DNA of 64,000 nt. It comes from DMER64 sp964600385. GTDB lineage: Bacteria > Bacteroidota > Bacteroidia > Bacteroidales > UBA932. The notes under the pieces were generated by a model. That model had not been told where the DNA came from. It did no database searches and saw nothing but the letters and a program-made list of their open reading frames with translations. Each line of letters starts with the position of its first letter. Positions within the stretch are counted from its first letter, which is position 1. A program made the translations under genes and the position numbers. Of this stretch, positions 17,511 through 24,820 are shown piece after piece. The DNA is taken from assembly GCA_964600385.1 (NCBI GenBank), contig CAZRJC010000004.1, positions 62,001-126,000 of the forward strand, written 5' to 3'.

Positions 17511-18946
17511 AGCCAGGCCCCTGAAATAACAAGTTCTTCCTGGAGGTTGTTTTCTATTAAATATTGCCTTACCTGTTCAGGGGAAAACCGGGTGGCAGGC
17601 AATGTCTCGGCATTTGCCAGTGCATAAAGCATCATGGCCGACAATTTAACATTGGATTCAAGCATCGCAGAGGTAACAAGTTCGGGCACGTCACCGGTTG
17701 TATGGTAAGTGTGTGTCTTTTCGTAACGGTTCAGCGGTGTGAACGTGGGAATACCCTCAAAAATAAAACCGGCATGATCGCTGCCCAGGTATGTGAAGTG
17801 GGCAATCGAACTGGCAAAGGAGGTGTCTGCCTTTTGCATAAGTAATCCAATTGCTTTAAAGAGCTCGTCCGACTCGTACCGGCACATAAAGTTGAAGCCA
17901 TATGTGTTCACGGTCATATCGTGGTTGAACATATACCGGATTCCCTCCAGCCTGTTCTGATGCCTGGCTTCTTCCAAATATGATTCCGATCCGTAATGAC
18001 CCTGTTCTTCTGCCATGAAAAGTACGAAATCAATGGTTCTCGCCGGTTGCAGGTTCAGTGATTTGAAAAGCCTCGCGATATCCAGAACAGATGCCACTCC
18101 GGAGGCATTGTCAAGTGCCCCGGGTGATATGTCCCAGGAATCGAGATGGGCGCCAACCACAATAGTCTCGTCCGGGAATTTGCTTCCTTCCAGGCGCGCT
18201 ACCACATTTCTGGCCGTAACAGGACGGATGGAGTTTTCAGTAACAATGCGGGCAATGCAGGACTGTGTTTTGAGCTGCTCTTTCAGTTTCATTCCCCTGT
18301 CGTACGAAATACTCAAAGCGGGGATCTTGATCATTTGTCCGTCAAAAGAAGCCGATCCCGTTACGGGGAGGTCTCCGGGTTCCTGGTTAATGGCAATACA
18401 GCCGGCGGCACCCTGGGCAATGGCAAAAGATAATTTACACGCTCTGGACATATTCTTAACGCCGGGAGGGGTTTCGGGCAGCAATCCAAGGTATATGAGC
18501 ACGATTCTACCCGAGACATTCAGCCCCGAATAATCTTCAATAAGACCGTTTCCAACGTCCACAATACGGCCGTTTACACTGGCAGACGGAGTATAGGCAA
18601 GTGCAAGGGAAGGTACGGGACGGAACACTCCGGCACTGTCAATTTGGAGCGATGCCTGTCCGCGGATCCACTGGTCTAATGAAAAAGGTTGGAAGAAGAC
18701 CTGGTCATAGCCGTATGAGCGGAAAAGAAGGGATGTGTATTCTTCTGCCTGGATGGCCTTTTCGCAGCCGGCCAGTCTGGCTCCGAAATGGCTGCAGATA
18801 CCTTTCAGTATGTTGTGGGCTTGTGAATTATGATCGACCTCGAGGTCTATGCTTTTAAAAACCCGCACGTAGTGAGAGCGGGGTGATTCGCAGCCGATCA
18901 GTGCCAGAGATAGTAGAAATAAGTAGAAAAACCGCTTGGCAATCAT
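17501..18946 (-). CDS. M28-family zinc aminopeptidase, predicted lipoprotein
   Basis: 481 residues from the chosen start (MIAKRFFYLFLLSLALIGC), which gives a clean lipobox and follows a perfect -7 box by 4 bases; a start 24 bases further out would spoil the signal peptide. A PA domain (about 120-225) precedes the peptidase domain. Metal-binding and catalytic motifs are visible: 'GAHLDSWD', 'ALDNASG', 'MAEEQGHYGS', 'NHDMT' and 'GSDHAGFI'. It resembles carboxypeptidase Q and other M28 exopeptidases of dipeptides. It opens the operon that continues into GtrA and the hydrolase array. Confidence 0.92.
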   Translation of the reverse strand: MIAKRFFYLFLLSLALIGCESPRSHYVRVFKSIDLEVDHNSQAHNILKGICSHFGARLAGCEKAIQAEEYTSLLFRSYGYDQVFFQPFSLDQWIRGQASLQIDSAGVFRPVPSLALAYTPSASVNGRIVDVGNGLIEDYSGLNVSGRIVLIYLGLLPETPPGVKNMSRACKLSFAIAQGAAGCIAINQEPGDLPVTGSASFDGQMIKIPALSISYDRGMKLKEQLKTQSCIARIVTENSIRPVTARNVVARLEGSKFPDETIVVGAHLDSWDISPGALDNASGVASVLDIARLFKSLNLQPARTIDFVLFMAEEQGHYGSESYLEEARHQNRLEGIRYMFNHDMTVNTYGFNFMCRYESDELFKAIGLLMQKADTSFASSIAHFTYLGSDHAGFIFEGIPTFTPLNRYEKTHTYHTTGDVPELVTSAMLESNVKLSAMMLYALANAETLPATRFSPEQVRQYLIENNLQEELVISGAWLWD

Positions 18947-18950
18947 AAAA

Positions 18951-18958
18951 CAAATATA
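18951..18958 (-). promoter_or_regulatory. Promoter -7 box of the M28/GtrA/hydrolase operon
   Basis: Reads TATATTTG on the minus strand, a perfect TAnnTTTG match, only 4 bases before the ATG at 18946. No second promoter of this quality was seen down to 11617, in keeping with a single operon. Confidence 0.6.
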
Positions 18959-18969
18959 ATAATTATTCA

Positions 18970-18977
18970 TAACTTTG
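18970..18977 (+). promoter_or_regulatory. Promoter -7 box of comF
   Basis: TAACTTTG fits TAnnTTTG and lies back to back with the operon promoter at 18951-18958, 11 bases apart. It excludes the most upstream possible comF start (18975), which lies inside the box. Confidence 0.5.
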
Positions 18978-18983
18978 ATATGT

Positions 18984-19661
18984 ATGACAGGGGCGATGGA
19001 AAGTATACTATACCCGGGAATATGTGCTGTCTGCGGCCGGGAGTTAGTGAGGCAGGAAGAGGTCTTGTGTCTTCATTGTCTGTCAGATATGCCCCGTACT
19101 TTTTTCTTTCAGCGGGATGATAATCCGGTAGCTCAGAATTTCTGGGGAAAATTTCCATTCAGTCGTGCCGCCTCTTTTTTGTTCTTCCGGGAAGGCAGTC
19201 CATACAGAAAATTACTTCACAAAATGAAATACCTGGGGCAGGCTCCCATAGGTTTTTTTATGGGCCGTCTGGCAGGGCAGGAGATGCTTCAATCACCCTG
19301 GGCCGGTGATCCGGGTGTGTTGGTCCCAGTCCCCATGTTGTCTTTAAAGCGTCGCAAAAGGGGATACAACCAGGCCGAGATCCTGACAGCCGGCATCGCC
19401 CGGGCAACAGGATGGCCCATGGATACCACCATGCTTAAAAGGATAAAAGAATCGGAAAGCCAGACGGGGAAAAACCGTATTGAGCGATGGGCAAATATAA
19501 ACGGAGCCTTCAAAGCGTATAATAATTACGAGGAAAGGCACATTATTCTTGTAGATGATGTGATCACAACCGGAGCCACTCTGGAAGGATGTGCCGGTGC
19601 CATTCTGGAAGCTTGTCCCGGTGCTGTTCTAAGCATTGCCTCTCTGGCATATGTGGAATAA
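18984..19661 (+). CDS. comF: ComF-family phosphoribosyltransferase-like protein
   Basis: About 225 residues. An N-terminal zinc-binding region with two Cys pairs ('CAVC' and 'CLHC') is followed by a PRTase-like domain. The PRPP-binding loop is 'ILVDDVITTGATLEGC', and 'RRKRGYNQAEIL' and 'QTGKNRIER' are typical of ComF. ComF proteins take part in DNA uptake in some bacteria; outside them the role is unclear. The start could also be the ATG at 18996; the start at 18975 is rejected because it lies in the promoter box. Confidence 0.88.
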   Translation: MTGAMESILYPGICAVCGRELVRQEEVLCLHCLSDMPRTFFFQRDDNPVAQNFWGKFPFSRAASFLFFREGSPYRKLLHKMKYLGQAPIGFFMGRLAGQEMLQSPWAGDPGVLVPVPMLSLKRRKRGYNQAEILTAGIARATGWPMDTTMLKRIKESESQTGKNRIERWANINGAFKAYNNYEERHIILVDDVITTGATLEGCAGAILEACPGAVLSIASLAYVE

Positions 19662-19666
19662 AAGCG

Positions 19667-19674
19667 TATATTTG
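19667..19674 (+). promoter_or_regulatory. Promoter -7 box of cdaA
   Basis: TATATTTG, a perfect match, between the comF stop and the cdaA ATG at 19681 with 6 bases to spare. It decides against the longer cdaA frame that would start inside comF at 19636. Confidence 0.6.
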
Positions 19675-19680
19675 CATGTT

Positions 19681-20466
19681 ATGCCTGAATTTTTGCGATT
19701 GGACATTGTTGATATCCTGGATATCATTCTGGTAGGTCTTCTGATTTATCAGTTCTATAAAATTATCAGGGGAACGGCGGCTGTCAGCATCTTCATAGGT
19801 ATCTTACTGTTCTATTTTATCTGGCTTGTTGTAAAAGCCTTTCATATGGAACTGCTGACCAGCATCCTGGATAAGGTTATAAGCGTAGGTGTTCTGGCAT
19901 TGATTATTGTTTTCCAGCAGGAAATCAGACGTTTTCTTTTACGTCTGGGTACCCGGTATACAAAAAGCGGTCGCAGACGATATCTTTTTCGTTCGCTTTT
20001 CCAGACCAGCCAGGACAATCTGTCGCGTGAACTGCTGGAAGAGCTTACCCATGCCTGCAGCCGCATGGCAGAAAGGAAAACAGGTGCGCTGATTGCCGTT
20101 GAACGTTCGGCATCGCTCGATTTTGTGGCCGAAACAGGGGATCTCATCGACGCCAGGATCAACAGGCGTCTTATTGAAAATATCTTTTTTAAGAACAGTC
20201 CTTTACATGACGGGGGAATAGTCATTGTCAACGGCCGCATCCAGGCTGCCCGCTGTACTTTTCCCATGTCTGACAGTCAGAGTATTCCACCCTATTTTGG
20301 TATGCGTCACCGTGCCGCAGTGGGTCTGAGCGAACAGACAGATGCTTTTGTGGTTGTAGTATCTGAAGAAACGGGCAATATATCTACCATGCAGGACGGA
20401 TTCATAAAAACATTAAGTGGTGTGGCTGAATTGCGACTGGCAATTGAAGACGCTTTCCAAAAATAA
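19681..20466 (+). CDS. cdaA: Diadenylate cyclase CdaA (c-di-AMP synthase)
   Basis: 261 residues: three N-terminal membrane helices (to about residue 75) and a DisA_N cyclase domain. The catalytic regions are 'SPLHDGGIVIV' and 'GMRHRAAVGLSE'. The first is normally written DGA; here it is Asp-Gly-Gly. The RHR motif is intact. The enzyme condenses two ATP into c-di-AMP, a second messenger for osmotic and envelope homeostasis. A regulator gene (cdaR) is not beside it. The mutS2 gene follows at 6 bases and may be co-transcribed. Confidence 0.93.
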   Translation: MPEFLRLDIVDILDIILVGLLIYQFYKIIRGTAAVSIFIGILLFYFIWLVVKAFHMELLTSILDKVISVGVLALIIVFQQEIRRFLLRLGTRYTKSGRRRYLFRSLFQTSQDNLSRELLEELTHACSRMAERKTGALIAVERSASLDFVAETGDLIDARINRRLIENIFFKNSPLHDGGIVIVNGRIQAARCTFPMSDSQSIPPYFGMRHRAAVGLSEQTDAFVVVVSEETGNISTMQDGFIKTLSGVAELRLAIEDAFQK

Positions 20467-20472
20467 CCGGGA

Positions 20473-22977
20473 ATGATCTATCCTTCTTCTTTTGAACAAA
20501 AAATAGGTTTTGACAGGATCCGGGAACTGCTCATACAGAAGTGTCAGAGTCTGGCAGCTAAGGATTTGGCGGACAGTATTGTCTTTTACACTTCTGCAGA
20601 AAACCTCGGGGAAGAACTGTCCCGTACCGACGAAATGAGGGTGATCTGTATGATGGAATCGGGATTTCCCGGGAACGGATACGAAGATACACTTCCCTTC
20701 CTCAAACAGCTGGAACTGATTCCGACATATTACCCCGATCTTCAGTCCCTCAGAAAACTGCAATCATCGCTGGGTACGGTACGTTCCATTGTGAATTTTT
20801 TCAGCCGGACTCACGACAATGCATATCCTTGCCTTAAACGGTTATGTCAGCCGGTGGTAGTGTATCCGGCCATCCTTCAAAGGCTCGACGCACTGTTGGA
20901 CAAATTTGGAGAAATCCGGGACAATGCGTCACCGGAATTGTCTGAGATACGGCATTCCATAAGGCAAAAAGAACAGGCAGTTTCAAGGAAAATACAGACT
21001 ATCCTGAAAAGTGCGCAGGAACAGGGCCTTATAGATACCGAGGCTTCCGTTTCCATGCGGGATGGCCGTGTACTTATACCAGTGCCCGCCGCCAACAAGA
21101 AAAAACTGGAAGGATACATCTATGACGAGTCCGCCAGCGGAAAAACCGTTTTCATAGAACCGGCAGAGATTGTTAACCTTAACAACCAGATTCGGGAATT
21201 GTATTTTGCCGAGCAGCGGGAGATAGTACGCATCCTCATTCAATTTGCCGATTTCCTCAGGCCTTATGCCACAGATCTGATCCAGCAAGCCCATTTTTTA
21301 GCCTCCATTGATTTTTTGCGGGCCAAAGCAGCGCTGGCCGCGGGAATGCAGGCCGGAATGCCCATTCTATCTGCAGAACCCGGACTGTTTCTGCAAAGGG
21401 CGCGTCATCCTCTGTTACAGAAGGCTCTTGAAAAAGAAGGCAAAGAAATTGTGCCCCTTACTCTCAGGCTCGATGCGAACAAACGTGTTCTGCTCATCTC
21501 GGGGCCCAACGCGGGTGGAAAATCGGTTTGCCTGAAAACGGTCGGTTTGCTGCAGTACATGCTTCAGTGCGGACTGCTCGTCCCGGCCTCGGAAACCTCG
21601 GAATTCGGTCTTTTCTCTTCTATTTTCATTGATATCGGAGACGAGCAGTCAATAGAAAACGATCTGAGCACATATAGCTCCCATTTGAAAAATATGCGGG
21701 AGATTCTTGAACATGCCGATTCCGCTTCGCTTATCCTGATTGACGAATTCGGGGCAGGAACCGAGCCGGCCGCCGGCGGTGCCATAGCCGAAGCGCTGCT
21801 TGAACGGTGGGAAGCCAAAGGTTGTTTTGGTGTCATCACCACACACTATACCAATCTGAAATTTTACGCAACGGCCAGCCAGGGTGTTCTTAACGGAGCC
21901 ATGCAGTTTGATGTACAGCAGATTAAGCCTTTATTCAAACTCGAAACCGGTGTGCCGGGCAATTCCTTTGCTTTTGAACTGGCCCGGAAAATGGGGATGC
22001 CTCAGGATTTGATCAAAACGGCTCAGGATAAGGCGGGAACGGGATTTGTAGAGACCGAGAAATATATCCGGGATATAGCCAAAAACAGGCGCCGGTGGGA
22101 AGAGAAAGTGGCCCGGATAAGACAAACAGATAAAACGCTTGAGACTATCACTGATAAATATCAGAATGAATTAGCGGAGATACAATCTCTTAGAAAAAAG
22201 ATGCTGGCCCAGGCCCGGCAGGAAGCCCAGCAAATTATCGACGAGGCCAACAAAAAGATAGAAAACGCGATAAAAGAGATAAAAGAATCCCAGGCAGAGA
22301 AGGAGCGTACCCGGGTAGTAAGGGAAGATATCAGGCAACTGAGGGAGACTTTGGAGAAAGAAGTTTCCGGAGAAGAAGACCTCAGGATTGCCCGGAAAAT
22401 GGAACAGCTCAAAAAGCGACAGGAAGAGAATGAAAAACGGAAGCGCCGTAGGGCCGGGAATAAAGCCGAAGCAGCTCCCCGGGAAAAGGAAGACCCCGGT
22501 AAAGATCTGCCTCTGGCCGTAGGGGATAAGGTCAAAATCAAAGAGAGCGGAATGGCAGGAGAGATTTTACGGATAAACGGTAAAAAATTGAGTGTGGGAA
22601 TTGGCCAGATAGTGACCTATCTGGAAGAAGATAAGTTGGAACGTATTTCCAGAAATGAATACAAGAGCAGAACCGTAAAAACGGCAAACACCACGGGAAA
22701 TTCTTCGTTTGATCTTTCATCCAGGAGACTTAATTTCACTTCCAATATTGATATCAGGGGGATGAGACCCGGTGAGGCTCTCGAAACAGTCAGCCGGTTT
22801 ATTGACGATGCGCTTATGGTAGGGGTCGGACAGGTCAGCATTCTTCACGGAACGGGAACCGGAGTGCTTCGCACGGAAGTAAGGAATTACCTTAAGTCTG
22901 CTCCCGGAGTGTCATCGTTTGAGGATGAACACGTGGAACGGGGAGGCGTGGGTATCACCATTGTATATTTGGAATAA
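20473..22977 (+). CDS. mutS2: Endonuclease MutS2
   Basis: 834 residues. It lacks the MutS mismatch-recognition domain and carries core/clamp helices (about 1-320) and an ATPase with Walker A 'SGPNAGGKSV' and Walker B 'LILIDEFGAGTEP'. A long charged coiled coil (about 520-680) rich in Glu, Lys and Arg follows, then a C-terminal Smr nuclease domain with 'IDIRGMRPGEAL' and 'ILHGTGTGVLR'. MutS2 acts on branched DNA and, in some bacteria, on collided ribosomes. The domain order and length are standard. Confidence 0.95.
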   Translation: MIYPSSFEQKIGFDRIRELLIQKCQSLAAKDLADSIVFYTSAENLGEELSRTDEMRVICMMESGFPGNGYEDTLPFLKQLELIPTYYPDLQSLRKLQSSLGTVRSIVNFFSRTHDNAYPCLKRLCQPVVVYPAILQRLDALLDKFGEIRDNASPELSEIRHSIRQKEQAVSRKIQTILKSAQEQGLIDTEASVSMRDGRVLIPVPAANKKKLEGYIYDESASGKTVFIEPAEIVNLNNQIRELYFAEQREIVRILIQFADFLRPYATDLIQQAHFLASIDFLRAKAALAAGMQAGMPILSAEPGLFLQRARHPLLQKALEKEGKEIVPLTLRLDANKRVLLISGPNAGGKSVCLKTVGLLQYMLQCGLLVPASETSEFGLFSSIFIDIGDEQSIENDLSTYSSHLKNMREILEHADSASLILIDEFGAGTEPAAGGAIAEALLERWEAKGCFGVITTHYTNLKFYATASQGVLNGAMQFDVQQIKPLFKLETGVPGNSFAFELARKMGMPQDLIKTAQDKAGTGFVETEKYIRDIAKNRRRWEEKVARIRQTDKTLETITDKYQNELAEIQSLRKKMLAQARQEAQQIIDEANKKIENAIKEIKESQAEKERTRVVREDIRQLRETLEKEVSGEEDLRIARKMEQLKKRQEENEKRKRRRAGNKAEAAPREKEDPGKDLPLAVGDKVKIKESGMAGEILRINGKKLSVGIGQIVTYLEEDKLERISRNEYKSRTVKTANTTGNSSFDLSSRRLNFTSNIDIRGMRPGEALETVSRFIDDALMVGVGQVSILHGTGTGVLRTEVRNYLKSAPGVSSFEDEHVERGGVGITIVYLE

Positions 22978-22989
22978 ACTTAAACAGAT

Positions 22990-23379
22990 ATGAAGAGATT
23001 ATTTACATTGATTTTATGTGCCGTACTGCTTGTGTCCTGCGAAAATAAAAAGGATGTTCCGGTTCAGGTGGCAAAAGAGTTTCTTACTTGTTTTTTCTCA
23101 TCGGATTTTGAAGGAGCAAAAGTCCATGCTGCTCCTGAACTTCTAGAGGTGCTGGATAATTCAAAATCTTTGCTCGATTCACTTTCAGGCGAAGAGCATC
23201 AGAAAGTAATTGATTACCTGTCTACCATCTGGGTTGACGTTGAGGTTCCCGAAAAAGTAGATGGGGATACGTTACAACTCAAATATTCGGTTGTATTCTC
23301 AAAATTCACAGGTACCGGAAAATCCTCGGTTTCACTCAGGAAAGAAGGCCGGAAATGGCTGGTCTTTGCCTTAGAGTAA
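22990..23379 (+). CDS. Small lipoprotein with NTF2-like/DUF4878-type domain
   Basis: 129 residues. Lipobox 'AVLLVSC' then a short mature domain: helix 'VPVQVAKEFLTCFFSSDFEGAKVH', more helices, and a sheet ending 'VSLRKEGRKWLVFALE'. This layout is seen in DUF4878-like lipoproteins with an NTF2-like fold. No catalytic residues are evident. It follows mutS2 by 12 bases and overlaps the convergent metK end by 9 bases. Function unknown. Confidence 0.75.
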   Translation: MKRLFTLILCAVLLVSCENKKDVPVQVAKEFLTCFFSSDFEGAKVHAAPELLEVLDNSKSLLDSLSGEEHQKVIDYLSTIWVDVEVPEKVDGDTLQLKYSVVFSKFTGTGKSSVSLRKEGRKWLVFALE

Positions 23380-24582
23380 TTTTGTTTTCAGGATGTTGAT
23401 ATAATCGAGTTTTTCCCAGGCAAAATACTCTATCCCGTCTTTAGTGTAAGGGTCGCGTCCAAAATGACCGTAATTGGACGTGGCCTTGTAGATGGGATTT
23501 TTCAGCCTGAGTTCCTCAATAATGGCTGCCGGACGCAGGTCAAAGACCTGTGATATGATCTCGGACAGTTCGGCATCTGATTTCCGGGTATGTGCCGTTC
23601 CAAAAGTGTTGACGTTTACACTTACCGGATGCGCCACGCCAATGGCATAGGCAACTTGTACAAGAACCTCGTCTGCCACTCCGGCAGCAACAATATTCTT
23701 GGCAATATGGCGTGCGGCGTAGCAGGCGGATCGGTCTACCTTGCTGGGGTCTTTTCCTGAAAAAGCTCCTCCGCCGTGTGCTCCCCGGCCTCCGTATGTA
23801 TCGACAATAATCTTTCTGCCGGTCAGGCCGGTGTCGCCGTGGGGGCCTCCAATCACAAATTTTCCGGTAGGATTTACAAGCAAAGTCAGATCATGGTCAA
23901 AAAGATGCTTCCTTGAGGGATGCACTTTGGCAATAACCCTTGGAAGAACTATGTTACGAACATCGTCTTCAATTTGTTTATGCATGACCTCGTCCTGCGC
24001 AAATTCATCGTGTTGGGTGGAGAGGACGATCGTGTGAATGCGCTGTGCTTTCTTGTTCTCGTCGTATTCTATGGTATACTGGCATTTGGAGTCGGGCCTG
24101 AGGTAGGTCATCTGAAGGCCTTCTTTCCTTATGGCGGTCAGTTCCATAAGGGTAATGTGAGATAGAACGATGGGCAGGGGCATCAGTTCTTCGGTTTCTG
24201 TGCAGGCATATCCGAACATCATTCCCTGGTCTCCGGCACCCTGTTCCTCGGGATCTTCTTTGACCACTCCCCGGTTAATGTCGGGGGATTGTTCGTGGAT
24301 TGTTGAAATAATACCGCACGATTCGGCATCGAATTTATACTCGGATTTTGTGTAACCGATATCGGCAATAACCTTCCGGGCTACTTGCTGTACATCCACC
24401 CAGGCGTTGGAGCGGACTTCTCCTCCAATGACCACGAGACCAGTGCAAACGAATATTTCACAGGCTACTTTAGACTCGGGATCCTTCCTGAGGAATTCAT
24501 CCAGGATGGCATCAGCAATTTGATCGGCAATTTTGTCGGGGTGTCCTTCGGACACAGATTCAGAAGTGAAGAGTGTTCTCAT
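23371..24582 (-). CDS. metK: S-adenosylmethionine synthetase
   Basis: 403 residues from the start at MRTLFTSESVSEGHPDK, where the conserved N-terminal motif begins; a 17-codon extension in frame lacks family similarity. Key motifs are 'GHPDKIADQ', 'GAGDQGMMFGYA' and 'GGPHGDTGLTGRK', plus the phosphate loop 'GGGAFSGKDPSKVDRS'. It makes SAM from methionine and ATP in the cytoplasm. Bacteroidota forms are slightly longer than the 384 residues of E. coli MetK. No SAM riboswitch was recognised in the leader. Confidence 0.97.
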   Translation of the reverse strand: MRTLFTSESVSEGHPDKIADQIADAILDEFLRKDPESKVACEIFVCTGLVVIGGEVRSNAWVDVQQVARKVIADIGYTKSEYKFDAESCGIISTIHEQSPDINRGVVKEDPEEQGAGDQGMMFGYACTETEELMPLPIVLSHITLMELTAIRKEGLQMTYLRPDSKCQYTIEYDENKKAQRIHTIVLSTQHDEFAQDEVMHKQIEDDVRNIVLPRVIAKVHPSRKHLFDHDLTLLVNPTGKFVIGGPHGDTGLTGRKIIVDTYGGRGAHGGGAFSGKDPSKVDRSACYAARHIAKNIVAAGVADEVLVQVAYAIGVAHPVSVNVNTFGTAHTRKSDAELSEIISQVFDLRPAAIIEELRLKNPIYKATSNYGHFGRDPYTKDGIEYFAWEKLDYINILKTKLL

Positions 24583-24640
24583 TTTAGCATTTTTAATGTG
24601 GTTGCAAGCAGGCAAATTTGTCCACAAGTACATTGGGCGG

Positions 24641-24648
24641 CAAAGGTA
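24641..24648 (-). promoter_or_regulatory. Promoter -7 box of metK
   Basis: Reads TACCTTTG on the minus strand, 58 bases before the metK ATG. The implied leader is about 50 bases, too short for a known SAM riboswitch aptamer plus expression platform. Confidence 0.55.
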
Positions 24649-24770
24649 ATAAAAATTTGTTTATAAAAACCGGACGTTTGTTGATAATTTATTTCGCTTA
24701 TATACAGTGTGTTGAATTTGTTCAATTCGTTTAGATATAGGTTATAACTGGTTAAAGGCAGATAATTATC

Positions 24771-24778
24771 TATTTTTG
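24771..24778 (+). promoter_or_regulatory. Promoter -7 box of the secreted nuclease gene
   Basis: TATTTTTG fits TAnnTTTG and lies 42 bases before the ATG at 24821. The rest of 24583-24820 is A/T-rich intergenic DNA with no gene seen. Confidence 0.5.
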
Positions 24779-24820
24779 TCAGTTGACGGGAAGATTTCCA
24801 ATATTTTATGATTAAACAGA

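Noticed and set aside
18975..18983. Earliest comF start
   Set aside because: It overlaps the TAnnTTTG promoter box and would leave no room for a transcript start.
24583..24640. SAM riboswitch in front of metK
   Set aside because: The leader is about 50 bases and shows no SAM aptamer consensus or P1 stem.
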